A stretch of 64,000 nucleotides of DNA from Aricia agestis (taxonomy: Eukaryota; Arthropoda; Insecta; Lepidoptera; Lycaenidae): contig NC_056406.1 in NCBI RefSeq assembly GCF_905147365.1, forward strand, positions 3,422,501 to 3,486,500. The letters run 5' to 3'. Below, piece by piece: positions 51,311 through 61,610 of this stretch. The notes below the pieces were generated by a model. It was not told where the DNA came from. It saw nothing but the letters and a program-made list of their open reading frames with translations, and ran no database searches. Position 1 is the stretch's first letter. Every line of letters starts with the position of its first letter. The position numbers and the translations under genes are program-made.

Positions 51311-51770
51311 TCAGTTCTGCAGCCCATAGCTATCGCATGGGCTACAATACTGTGGAATTAGCCATGAAATTTGTGCCGCACTGTGAACAGTATAGTTAGG
51401 ATTAAGCCGACTTAGGAAATGTGAAAATTTATAGAAAAAGATATTAACAGTATTTGGAACTACCCGAACTGCATTGAGGCGATTGATGAACACTTTAATG
51501 TTCGAGCCAAGTGGAAAAGTGGAAGTCCATGTTTTAATTTTTTTTTTAATTCAGTTTTGTTCTAGTGGCAATCCTTGACGCCAAATATAAATTTGTAGTA
51601 CTGGATATAGGCTCGTACGGGCATAGCAGCGACGGAGACATTTTATGTAATTCAAAATTAGGAGTTGCTTACAAAGAATGAATTGGAAATACCTCCCAAC
51701 AAAAGTTCCTGTTAGCGACGCAACCGTACCGCCGTACTGCACTTTACCACAGTTTAATGTATGTAAGCTA
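51311..51770 (+). pseudogene. PIF/Harbinger transposase fragment
   Basis: In shifting frames: HSYRMGYNTV, HEICAAL, NSIWNYPNCIEAIDEHFNVR (first catalytic Asp region), AILDAKYKFVVLDIGSYGHS with SSDGDIL (second Asp) and LLATQPYRRTALY. The order matches exon 2 of the intact Harbinger at 33933-33039, but the sequence is diverged and on the other strand. Stops and shifts throughout. The catalytic Glu region is missing. Confidence 0.7.
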
Positions 51771-51879
51771 TTTGTTATCGATCACGTGCAAATAACATTC
51801 CCTAAAGTCAATGTCCTTCATTTTTTTTTGCGATGGGCCCACCACTCAATATCGGTAGAAGAAAAATTTTTTTCAAGTA

Positions 51880-52100
51880 GGTCAACTACTACAACAAAAC
51901 GGGTTCTTGTATGGCACATGGTCATTCTTTGAAGCAGCACACGGAAATGGTGCTGCTGATGGTGTCGGTGGTGCTATCAAACGGCTGCTGCACCTGGAAG
52001 TCTCGCATGGAAATAGCGTTATTGATGCAACGAATGCCACAAATATTTTGAAAGATATAACTAACGTTCAACTTTTTTATGTGTCAGATTCCGATTTTTG
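51880..52100 (+). pseudogene. Fragment of a TE-like protein with an HGNGAADGVGG motif
   Basis: The frame reads FLYGTWSFFEAAHGNGAADG, then VGGAIKRLLHLEVSHGNSVI. From memory, 'W.FFE..HGKGA.DGVGG..KR' is a conserved signature of an uncharacterised family common in arthropod and cnidarian TE-rich genomes. Only this stretch remains. It abuts the P-element fragment. Confidence 0.45.
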
Positions 52101-52119
52101 AAGCTATCAAATTAATAGT

Positions 52120-52518
52120 TAGCAGGTCTAATGAAAAAATATTATGCTGCCTGTCTTGACGAAATGTCAATCCGTCAGCACCTACAGTGGGATGGTAAAC
52201 GCACAGTCGGATATGTGAATTTAGGACATAATCTAGACACCGATAGTATGCCGCTAGCTAAAGATGCTTGGCCTTCATGGTTACGGCGTTAAATTCCAGG
52301 TGGAAAATACCTGTTGGTTACTTCCTGACAAATGGTGTCAACGGAGAACAACGTAGTGAATTACTAAAAATTACTAAAAAATTGTGTACATTTGTTAGTA
52401 GAATGTGGGGTACAAATAGTATCGGTGACATTCGATGGATGTCCTGCAAATTTTGCCATGTCAAAAAGTTTAGGCGCTGAGTTTCATGACATAAATAATA
52501 TACACCCAACAATAATTA
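52120..52518 (+). pseudogene. P-element (THAP9-like) transposase fragment, catalytic N-terminal part
   Basis: Pieces in successive frames: ACLDEMSIRQHLQWDGKRTV (first catalytic Asp), MAFMVTALNSRWKIPVGYFL, then VSVTFDGCPANFAMSKSLGA (second Asp). The order DEM.I, FMV..LN..WKIP.GYFL, FDG...N matches P-element/THAP9 transposases. The THAP domain is absent. The C-terminal part is at 57310-57715, with a LINE inserted between. Confidence 0.75.
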
Positions 52519-52574
52519 CCTTATAATAATTACCCAAAGAAATTAACCCCAGAGATATTATTGATACCTTTAAA

Positions 52575-53809
52575 TTGTTGAATATTAAAAATACTGCAGA
52601 TCTCTGGGGCATGTCTACAAAAATTATTAAATCAATAATTGATATCGTAGCTCCTCATCTAGCAATGATTTTTAATAACTGCATAAAAAATGGTGTTTTT
52701 CCTGACTTGATGAAGCATAGCAAGATTGTTCCTTTATTTAAAGCCGGGACTAAATCGGATCCCACTAATTTCAGGCCTATATCGATTCTACCGACCTTTA
52801 GTAAAATATTTGAAAAAATTATTTTAAAACAATTACTAGTGCATTTTAATTCAAATAATTTGCTGCACGATAACCAATACGGATTTACTAAGGGTCGATC
52901 CACAACGGATGCTGGTATAGGACTTCTTTGTAGTATTTTTGAAGCTTGGGAGGAGTCGCAGGATGCCTTAGGTGTGTTTTGCGATCTCTCCAAAGCCTTC
53001 GATTGTGTTGAGCATGCTACATTGATCAGGAAACTGCGCCACTACGGCATAAAGGACTCTGCTCTCAGCCTTTTGACTTCTTACCTTAAAAATAGGACTC
53101 AAAGGGTTGAGGTAAATAGTAAAAGGTCCAATGGAACCAAAATAGAATTAGGTGTCCCACAGGGATCTATCTTAGGCCCATTTCTTTTTCTCATCTATAT
53201 AAATGACTTACCTTATCTAGTAAAGGATAATAATAATGAGATAGTGCTTTTTGCTGATGACACTTCACTTATTTTTAAAGTGAAGCGACAACAGTCGAAC
53301 TACGACGAGGTAAACAGTGCTCTCTCAAAAATAGTACATTGGTTTAATGTTAATAACTTTTAAATTCTAGTAAAACTAAATGTATAAAGTTTACTTTGCC
53401 CAATGTTAGGCAAGTCCAAACCAATGTGCTATTAAATGATGAGAAGATGAATTTGGTAGATAACACTGTATTCCTAGGTATTACACTTGATAGTAAATTA
53501 CAGTGGGGTCCTCACATTGCTAATCTAGCAGGTAGGCTCAGTTCTGCAGCATATGCAGTCAGAAAAATTAGAGAAATTTCTGACGAAGACACGGCACGAT
53601 TAGTATATTTTAGTTATTTTCATAGTAGGATGTCATATGGAATCCTTTTATGGGGAAACGCTGCCGACATTAATACAATATTTGTGCTGCAGAAGCGAGC
53701 CATACGTTCTATTTATAAAATGTCTGCTTTAGAATCTCTGAGAGATAAATTTAAAGAAATTGGTATTCTAACTGTTGCTTCTCAATACATTTTGGATAAT
53801 GTAATATAT
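52575..53809 (+). pseudogene. Jockey-type reverse transcriptase, one frameshift
   Basis: RT blocks are complete and in one frame to 53363: KIVPLFKAGTKSDPTNFRPI, NQYGFTKGRSTTDA, GVFCDLSKAFDCVEHATL, LGVPQGSILGPFLFLIYIND and VLFADDTSLIFK (catalytic ADD). A single indel at about 53355-53365 shifts to LNSSKTKCIKFTLPNVRQVQ, then FLGITLDSKLQWGPHI and the thumb. The frame reaches the insertion site at 53809 and its end is found at 56692-56965. Apart from the 5' truncation this is a well-preserved copy. Confidence 0.88.
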
Positions 53810-54232
53810 CGACGGCCGCTACGTACAGTATCGAATCTGCAAAAATTACATTTTTGTTTTATTACATATTTAAAAAGATATAATGACGGTGCATTATCTG
53901 TATAAATTTTATTTTATTATTTTAATTATTTCAAGTACTTTTTAATCGAATAGTATCGAAAGTACAATATATATGCCGAGAAAACTATGGTATCGGGTAG
54001 AATCGATAGTGTTCCGATAAAGTGTGACGCGAGCGCAGAATGTATCTACCAGTATCGACAGTCTTCTACGAGATGCGACGAATCTAGGACATATTTCGTG
54101 ATTGTTTAATATAAGTTAATTTTACGTAATTATAAGTTTCAAATAATAAAGATTAATAATCGGGTAACATCTCGTCAATTTAATTACAAAAACAAATAAA
54201 GATTTGTGCAAAACAGTAGAAAGCAATATTGA

Positions 54233-55489
54233 AAAATCTAAGCCTGGTAAGTAATTTTATATTGTCTTAATTAGTTCGTATTTCATTATGCGTAAAAGAT
54301 AAAAACAGCTGTGAGTAGATAGTTTTAAATAAAACTTTTGCTATTATTTGCAAAAAACTGTGTACACGTGCAATATTTTGAGGTGAACATAGTATACTAT
54401 TGAAAGTAGTAGTTTCAATACTGTTCCTCTTCAAAATGAGATATATTCTATCGAAACTACCACTTTCAATAATATACGTGGTTTAACTTAAGTTATAAAA
54501 TATTGAAAGTGGTACTTTCGATACTTTTCTGTGTTGAGAAAATATCGAATTTACCACTATCGATAGTGTTTTACGTCACTTATAACCTTCAACGTATTTA
54601 TACGTAGATTCGAATTTTTGTTTTCATAATTTCTATCGTTTTTAGTTACAAAAAGTTGTTTAATCATAATATTATGTCTTTCTTTCTTTCAGAATCACCA
54701 GTTCTTGACAACTACACAAACGATGAATGAAAGTTTTTAAATGAAATCTATGATGACAAAATCGATAATCCAAGTACATATTCTACCAAAGCTAGAGATT
54801 AGAACTTAAAAAATATATTTGGACTTAACCCTGTAACTGAGTGGATTTCAACAACTTTGCAGCATTTTTTATATAATTTTGGTGGAAATTTTTGCTTCCA
54901 CCAAAATTAGAGATTAGGTATTTACGTGAAACTGGTACGACAACTGGTGAATGGCGTATTTTTTATGCTTTGAGAATCATTTGTATGTTGTAAAAATAAT
55001 GTTTTACACACCCTCTTACCCACCAAAATTGGAATTTGCGAGAAAAATAATCTACAAAAAACAACGTGCACATTAACTTAATATTATTATAAACAAACCA
55101 AAACTCTACCGATACTCAAAATAACAACATGATACTATTGCCACAAGTAGGATAATTTAAGTACACCACTTTTCTTTCATTTCTGGCTGGAAACTGGTAC
55201 GACCCAGCCCACAGCCACCTCCTAAACGGGTTAACGTATGGTTGAATGATGTAAATGGGGTACTTTTTAAGCTTAAGGGATCAATAATATTTTGCAGAAA
55301 CAACGTTTCGTAAATGACACCAAAATTGGTAAAATCTCCACGACAGACCTAAACTGTGTCATAAAAACTCAACTACAGAACTTAGTACAACAAATTCATA
55401 TATTATCAAGAGTCAACTATATTAAACGAGTAGATAAAGATAAAAATCCAATCCAGTATCAAGTTTTTGTAAATCGGTCTAGATATTAA
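54233..55489 (+). pseudogene. Decayed spliced gene remnant inside the unclassified element
   Basis: A donor (agcctg|gtaagt, about 54247) and acceptor (tctttcag, about 54691) join to SPVLDNYTNDE, a stop, then FLNEIYDDKIDNPSTYSTKA. A later frame 55292-55489 follows ttttgcag and reads FVNDTKIGKISTTDLNCVIK and LVQQIHILSRVNYIKRVDKD. None of this matches a family I know. Confidence 0.25.
54400..54565. repeat. Cluster of near-palindromic TATCGAAAGT-type motifs
   Basis: Four inverted motifs of about 24 bp lie close together: tattgaaagtagtagtttca, tatcgaaactaccactttca, tattgaaagtggtactttcg and tatcgaatttaccactatcg (about 54401, 54449, 54501, 54540). Related half-sites occur at 53953, 53990, 54050 and 56341. 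They could be transposase binding sites or hairpin units. Confidence 0.65.
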
Positions 55490-56691
55490 ATAAAATAGGT
55501 CGACGACAAGCCAATAAAATTGGAAATCACCTATTTATGTTTATTATCTGGGAAAATAATAAAATTATTTTTAAAAAATAACGCTGGGGCTAAATTATAA
55601 GCATTATGTTTTACTTTTAAAATCAAAACTGAAAACATCATCTTAAAAAAAAAGGACAGTTTTCAGCCTTGCCGCGCAAGAAAGCAGCTTGGGAAATCTT
55701 TTTCATGCATTTTCTGAGTAATTATTTAGTTAGGAAAATAATATTAAAAGTATTACATTTAAAGGGGTTTTACTGAAAAATGACCCCTTACCCCCTACTA
55801 CCCTACCTATACGGGGGTATTACCTATTTCCAGGTACGATCCATTTCCAGTACGACCCTTTCCTAGTAAAGATGTTCACGAAAGTGATGAAGATTACTGA
55901 TACTATTTAACACAAGTCTGAATTTATTAAGTCTGATTTGTATTATGTAAGATTATTATTTTTCTTTAAATTTCCAGAATATCATAATATTAATAAGTAA
56001 AATAAAAGATCTCACAACTTTAATTTCATACGATAATTAGGTAATTTGATTACATTTTCAGAAAGGCTTTATTTTTTTAAGTATTGATATGTTGTTTTTA
56101 CATAGCAAAAGCTAAGTAATTTGTTAATTTTGTTTTTTAGAAAGTCTATATGTTTTTAGTTTTGATATTTTGTTTTTTTTTATTACTTACAAATGCTAAA
56201 TAACTTGTCAAGTATGTTTCTTTAAGTTACAAATGTGCATTTTTATAAATAAAAATGAATAAATGGATATGTTTGTGTTTTTTTCTTTAAGAAAGTAAGC
56301 AAAAAATATTGATAATACTAAAAAAAACGTTATTTTCTTATATCGAAAGTAGCATTATTTGTTGAAATTAGCGTAGAAAATCATGGAATCTGCCACTTAT
56401 AAGGCTTAGTAAATTCTTATGGATCTAGAAAACAATCGGAATTGCCACATTCGATAGAGCTGCCTTTTTTAAAGTCGTAGTACAACATTGAAACTGAAAT
56501 ATCTTGAAAATGAGTAAAAATTGTGAACCAGTCTCCAAACAAATAAATTTTAAATGTAAAAACCATGTAGGTATATGTATAATTTTTTAATTTAGTTACA
56601 TACATTTTTTTAAAAACTGATTTCAAACTTCAAATGGCTCCCCTGTAAAGTTAAGGTTTTGCAGTTTCGATACTGTACGTAGCGGCCGTCG

Positions 56692-56965
56692 ATATGTTAG
56701 AAAAAATATAAATAAATTTAAAGTTAAAAGTGACATTCACTGTAGAAATACTAGAAATAAGCACAAGCTGGACATGCCAGTGATCAGACTTAGTAAAGTC
56801 AGTAAATCTTTTAAAGGTCAATGTATACGCCTTTACAATAAAATCCCAGAAAACGTTCAAAATCTTTCCATTAATAAATTTAAAAAAGTAGTCAAAGAGC
56901 GTTTGTGTGCCAAAGCTTATTATAAGGTCAATGATTTCATAGAAGATGGCACATCTTGGGAGTAG
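56692..56965 (+). pseudogene. C-terminal end of the Jockey ORF2
   Basis: This is the continuation of the RT ORF after the insertion: YVRKNINKFKVKSDIHCRNT, MPVIRLSKVSKSFKGQCIRL and a helical tail with stop at 56963-56965. 'RNTRNK....P..RL.K...SF.G' is the usual end of Jockey-type ORF2. Confidence 0.8.
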
Positions 56966-57245
56966 GATGGCTTCTTGCAAGGCTACTTCTACATTATTAT
57001 ATTATGACTTACAATTATGTATGTTGACATTGTATATAATATTAAGTTACAAAATTGTAAACTTTATTTTAAAAGAATAATTTTTCTCTCACTTTTTTGG
57101 TAAAAAGTGGAACCCGTGCGAGTTTCTTACGCCGGTTCTTCTCGCCGGGGTAGTTCCCGAACCGGTGGTAGGCATCAGGTAGACATTCTGAAAAAATTTG
57201 ATTCAAATTTACTCAGAAATAAAACATTTTTTATTTTATTTTATT

Positions 57246-57720
57246 TTATTTTTTAATAAATATTGAAGGTCAAATCATTGTACGCATACGCTTGCCGACA
57301 AAAAAGAGATTTCGAAAGCTAATGGCGAAATAATTTCCTGGAACTACGAGTATATCAAGAAATTGCATAATTTACAACAAAAAGACGAACTCCATTTAGG
57401 GCATAAGCTCAGAGCTGCTCATTTATATTATAAGAAACAAATCATGTTATCAAGCCATAGAAGACTTTGTACATTCGGGTGCTACTATTGAATTTATTAT
57501 AAATTTTAATGATTTGTTTGATATTTTAAATAGTCGAAGCTTACATTCATTATATGGTTTTAAAAAACCGATCAGTAAAGAAAACTTTCAAATGGTGAAT
57601 TAAAAATTAGAAGAGTTAGAATTATATCTCAAATCGCTCCGGCTCATTGATGGTGATTTAGTCATTAATTCGGAAAGTAAAACAGGGTTTTTTGGGTTTT
57701 CGAGCGAGCACGAGCCACAA
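57246..57720 (+). pseudogene. P-element transposase fragment, C-terminal part
   Basis: ISKANGEIISWNYEYIKKLH, NLQQKDELHLGHKLRAAHLY, then after shifts GATIEFIINFNDLFDILNSR and SLHSLYGFKKPI, LVINSESKTGFFGF. These follow the P-element order (I.W.YI..L..LQ...LH..NKLR, ATI.FI..IN.LFDILNSR, TGF.GF). It completes the fragment at 52120-52518. Sequence after 57705 (gagcgagcacgagcc) is different. Confidence 0.8.
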
Positions 57721-58150
57721 GCGAGCTCGAGCCACCCCTTCTCACGGCGCGTTATATCACAAGCCGCGCCACGATGACAAACATTCAAGTAAAATTAAAC
57801 TTTATTAACACGATAATAGATATCATTTTGCTCTAAGTCACTACGTAAAATAAATAAATTTTAATGAAATGCAACTTTATTCAGTAGGCAACTAGGTTGC
57901 ATTTCAATATATGCCGCTAATTTTATTATATTAAGTTTAATTCCTTTATTTTGATAACAGATGCCGCTGCTTGGCGGCTACATCGCGCTATAGCTAGCAC
58001 GAAGATATTTGTTATAGGTATAAGGTGATTAACTAGTATGAAACTAATTCCATTCACACTCACATTTGGTGTTCTAGAATTATCATGCCAGAGCGATTTT
58101 AGTCCCAGGGTAGCCGTACAGATGTTGTGCTCGAATAGAAGTGTCATTCT
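57721..58150. other. No gene; piece repeated in inverted form near 58740-58815
   Basis: The stretch 58040-58110 ('attcacactcacatttggtgttctagaattatcatgccagag...') is similar to the reverse complement of about 58758-58840. Both may derive from one LINE or gene fragment. I recognise no product. Confidence 0.35.
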
Positions 58151-58471
58151 TCCACCAGTTTATACGTGGGAGAGCCATGCTTCGGAACGAATGGGCCGGC
58201 TCGACCGGAGAAATACCACGTTCTCACAGAAAACCGGCGTGAAACAGCGCATGCGCGTGAGTGAGTTTACCGGAGGCCCAATTCCCTTCCGTATCCTCCC
58301 CTATTCCCTTCCCTTCCCATCCCTACCCTCCCCTATTACCCTATTCCCTCTTAAAAGGCCGGCAACGCACCTGCAGCTCTTCTGATGCTGCGAGTGTCCA
58401 TGGGGGACGGAAGTTCTTTTCCATCAGGTGACCCGTTTGCTCGTTTGCCCCCTTCTTTCATAAAAAAAAAA
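58150..58471 (+). mobile_element. Lepidopteran SINE-like element with poly-A tail
   Basis: 'gccatgcttcggaacgaatgggccggctcgac', 'accggaggcccaattccctt', 'aaaaggccggcaacgcacctgcagctcttctgatgctgcgag', 'tcaggtgacccgtttgctcgtttgccccc' and an A-run at 58461-58471 make up a very common lepidopteran short repeat. The pyrimidine-rich 'ttccctattcccttccc' middle is expanded here. No ORF. Confidence 0.8.
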
Positions 58472-59204
58472 CCAGTACGAGTGGAAACATAATAATTATT
58501 ATTATTGTGAACTATAAAAGTAGTATAGCATCACGGGGAACTGGGAAGGTTTTGAGCAATTATTATTGTTCGGAATCGTACATCCTGGAAGCTTTCGTCA
58601 TCATTCCACGCGAAAAACATACCATCATCAATCCTCATCACCTTGGTAAGTGGCAGTCTTCCATCGTGCATTTTTTGCGTAACATGCACTGTTAAACTCA
58701 GGAATGAACTGCCACCAGTATTTGAGGACCAATACACGCCATAGGAATTTAGTCCCAGCCCCCAGGGTATCCTACCCTGGGACTTAAATGATAAATCCCT
58801 CTGGCGTGATAATTCTACATCACCAAGAATGAGAAGGCACCATAAAATGAGCCAAGACCATTTAGAGGTTTTCTTTAGTGCCATTGGCTCTAAAGGTGGA
58901 TTTAACAATAACCCTACTGCTCTCCAGTCCTCCAGTATCAGCATATAAGCGATTGCTGGTGCATGGTTGCGTATAGCTGATTTCATGGTTGCGCATTATT
59001 TAACAACAAATACTGATTTCGTTGCCGCTGAAATGCGGGAAATAAAGATTCAAAGGTAAGTAAACTTTCCGTGCTACTACTTATGCCTAATAATGTATCT
59101 GTTTTAAATACTTTTATCAAAACAAAATACCCAAAGAATGCAACTCAAATAATCAAATGGAAGTACCTACCTACCAATAATTTTTTACGTTAAAGACAAC
59201 AAAA
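58472..59204. other. Anonymous region with a 151-codon minus-strand frame
   Basis: The minus-strand frame 58986-58531 has no domain I recognise. A small inverted repeat 'ccagggtatcctaccctgg' lies at about 58758-58776. On the plus strand an ATG at 58986 opens 23 codons that end at a good donor (cag|gtaagt near 59056), possibly a first exon. Neither is convincing. Confidence 0.25.
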
Positions 59205-59414
59205 TCCATACCAATATTATAAATGCGAAAGTGTGTCTGTCTGTCTGTTTGTTACCTCTTCACGCCCAAACCACTGAACACATTTTGCAGAAATTTGGCA
59301 TAGAGATACTTTGAGTCCCGGGAAAGGACATAGGATACTATTTGTTCCGAAAAAATGTACGGTCCCCGCGCGATAAACAAGCTTTGGCGCAACAGAGTTG
59401 CGGGCATCATCTAG
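59205..59414 (+). mobile_element. Complete non-autonomous Helitron, 210 bp
   Basis: It starts TCCATACCAATATTATAAATG and ends with hairpin GCAACAGAGTTGC (59389-59401), 9 bases, then CTAG (59411-59414), between A and T as Helitrons require. The inside has (GTCT)n and 'agtcccgggaaaggacatag...gaacaa', the typical lepidopteran small Helitron (Lep1-like). A truncated relative lies at 10729-10910. Confidence 0.8.
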
Positions 59415-59519
59415 TATAATTTGTATTAAAGTTTTGTAGCTATTGGTAGGTACGTATGTATAATATGTATAGTTAGGTACCACTTTTCTGTTAGTAAATT
59501 TAAATGAATGCATAAATTG

Positions 59520-59705
59520 ATTTATTGCTTCCGCCAGCAGCTGCTTCGCCCCCGCTTTTCTAATCTGAAATGCACATTTTCCTGGGATTAAAAGTAGTCT
59601 ATGTGTTATTCCAGACTTCGTTCAAATCCGTTAAGGTAGTTGTTTTTCGTAAAAGATAACAAACACACACACACACACTCACAAACTTTATAATGTTAGT
59701 AGGAA
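59520..59705 (-). mobile_element. Related Helitron-like copy in opposite orientation
   Basis: Read on the minus strand it starts near 59703 as 'tactaacattataaagtttgtgag' with a (GT)n run (59663-59683) and includes 'ataacacatagactactttt', a familiar lepidopteran motif. The 3' hairpin was not clearly found. Confidence 0.45.
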
Positions 59706-60424
59706 GTAGAATAGGTACAACACGTTAACTCCGTACCTGGCGGCCATACTTATATAGAAATGGCACACTTCTTCTGGGAAATTACAAATTGGAGATATAG
59801 TGCTCAATGCTCATCAAGGAGTCCAACGTGCCACCTTTGCTTTGGCTCTTGGGTAGAGTCACAAAGCTAACAAAGGGTAGCGACGGAGTCAGTTGAGTTG
59901 AGTTAAGTTGAGCGAAATACAAACAAAAAAGGGCACTTTAATTTGGAGCTTCAATAACCTGTTATTCCAATTCATCAATTAATAAACCAACATTGAATAT
60001 CATACTTCAAGGCCCGGGGGTATGTAGGTGATTATGCGATTTGGAATCACTATACACCGCTATTACTTTTTTAATGGGCCAAAACGCAAGTATCAAGACG
60101 TCTTCCGGCCGCGTCATCTGGCAACACAAGAACGCTAGCAACACCAGAACTTCACTTCTCTTCACAACCCATCCCTGGCCAGGGATGCAACAATTATTCT
60201 TCTAAAAACGTAATAATTTTATTTATCTTATATTCACACATCTAACTTCTAATACAGTCCACAAGTTTTAAGTGATTAACACAAACACTAACCATCCTCA
60301 GGACTTTGTTCGAGCACCCTCGCACGTTTACTAGTGAGGCGACTTTTTTCCTCATTAGTGCATTTATAAAAGTCGTCTACACTGGCATTGCAAAAAACTG
60401 ACGTTTATTGCCAGTACCTAAATA
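59706..60424. other. No gene; short tandem and palindromic motifs
   Basis: 'gttgagttgagttaagttgag' at about 59898-59918 is a small GTTGA repeat. CCCTGGCCAGGG at about 60173-60184 is a 12 bp palindrome. AATAAAAC at 60421. No ORF or splice structure I trust. Confidence 0.35.
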
Positions 60425-60669
60425 AAACAAAGTTGAGGTGAAATGTTGCACGAAGATAAAATATCTTCACTACGATCAATCGATCCGAATATCGATTTAA
60501 AAACAAATAAACTCTGGTTAAATAGAAATAACGGGCTATATGAAGGAATAAAAAAATCGACTAGAATATCCAATTTTAAAGGCGCTAAAAATACAAAAGT
60601 TATCAAGCTCAAATTTTTAAGACACTTATTTTTTAACGTTATTTCTTTATTTTATTAACAAAATTCGCT
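60425..60669 (+). repeat. Repeat R2 copy with a short ORF
   Basis: The ORF 60443-60658 (71 codons) has no recognisable motif. Its 3' part, from about 60577, matches R2 at 8547-8655 in the same orientation. Confidence 0.4.
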
Positions 60670-60726
60670 AATGTTTGACGCTATTATTATTATTATTTTA
60701 TAATAATAATAATAGCGTCAAACATT
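60670..60726. repeat. 57 nt palindrome (27 bp perfect arms, 3 nt loop)
   Basis: Positions 60670-60696 and 60700-60726 are exact inverse copies (AATGTTTGACGCTATTATTA...). Its left arm begins exactly at the end of repeat R2. The following 60 bp repeat 'ataaccgatt' and 'aatcggttat' in both orientations. Confidence 0.92.
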
Positions 60727-60899
60727 TTATAACCGATTGACATCGGTTATAACATCGGTTTTATAACCGATTGTTTTTTTACGTAACCGATTTATCGATT
60801 TTATTTTTTGTAATAAGCGGCAACACTAACGACTTAAATGACATTTTTCAAACGAATTAATCTTTTGACTGTTCGCTTGTTAGCATTGGTCATTACTCT

Positions 60900-61100
60900 G
60901 TGTCCAGTAGTCAACCAGTTTTGTTGATTACAGAACCCTATAACGGAACCCTCAAGAGCTGATTTTTTGTATATTGATAGATTAATAGTCATATAATTTA
61001 AGCGTAACATTTTCCTACAAACAAAACAGTCCATATTTTAGGACCATCAAATCAAAAGATAAAATCCTTTCTATCTCTGTTAGCTACCACTTTCGAGATT
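60900..61100 (-). repeat. Repeat R1 copy, minus strand
   Basis: The reverse complement matches 9407-9562 and 3780-3900, including 'ggtcctaaaatatgg' and 'tgtaggaaaatgttac'. R1 and R2 lie about 230 bp apart here and flank the hAT exon at 8681-9389 in the other locus, so they may be the two termini of one non-autonomous hAT derivative. Confidence 0.6.
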
Positions 61101-61282
61101 CTTCGCAAAGAAAAATGTTGTTCGTCTTACTAAAATGAAGCTACTCACAAAAAATTAGCTTGATAGTAATAAAAAAAAGTTGTTCTAGGGCTCCCGTTAC
61201 TATTCGTTTTGGTCAGCCATTCTTCAGAACTTGTGGGAATCATCATCATCGTCATCATCAAATCATAACTATATTTTTTCAG

Positions 61283-61610
61283 GCAGGCATTAGAGAAAAG
61301 ACAGAACAAGAAACGGGAACTCCAATGATGCTAGGAGCAACACAGAAACAAAGGACATGAATATACCTGTATACAGGAGTACTGTTAAGCCACCTGAGTT
61401 AGAAAAAGCAGAAAGGGAAATGTACAAAGGCTTTTAATGCATTAAACCAGGTTATTTTCAATAAAGACCAACAAAATAAAATATAGGATAACAGCGACTT
61501 GTATGGGAGGCTTCTTTCTTACAAACTCAGAAAATATTCCTGATAATGAGAAGCGAGAAATAATGTACGATATTAATGAATTACTAATATAACGACATCG
61601 CACCTGTAAT
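61283..61610 (+). pseudogene. Possible MADF-BESS protein fragment
   Basis: Readable pieces are RSTVKPPELEKAEREMYKG and, after breaks, GGFFLTNSENIPDNEKREIM with YDINELLI. The last resembles a BESS motif (F.L......P...K..I...I..LL). A splice acceptor-like ttttttcag lies at about 61272-61281. Weak evidence; no MADF domain seen. Confidence 0.3.

Larger units (their letters stand above)
53810..56691. mobile_element. Unclassified 2882 bp DNA element with 35 bp TIRs and ATAT flanks
   Basis: The ends CGACGGCCGCTACGTACAGT and inverse match over 35 bp with one mismatch. The LINE reading frame (VIYVRKNIN) is restored when the element and one ATAT are removed, so the borders are exact. The interior is AT-rich with several near-palindromic TATYGAAAGTRGTAST-like motifs and only remnants of coding sequence. 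No transposase motif is recognisable, so its superfamily is open. Confidence 0.85.
52519..57245 (+). mobile_element. 5'-truncated Jockey-type LINE, itself split by a 2.9 kb TIR element
   Basis: The LINE starts within ORF2 (LPKEINPRDIIDTF) and ends with the Jockey 3' UTR that contains 'cttacgccggttcttctcgc' (57129-57148) and an (ATTTT)n tail at about 57227-57255. Its coding sequence is cut at 53809/56692 by another element. It lies inside the P-element fossil, so three layers are nested here. Confidence 0.85.

Noticed and set aside
58531..58986. 151-codon minus-strand ORF as a host gene
   Set aside because: No domain and no splice or promoter support; part of the region is repeated nearby in inverted form.
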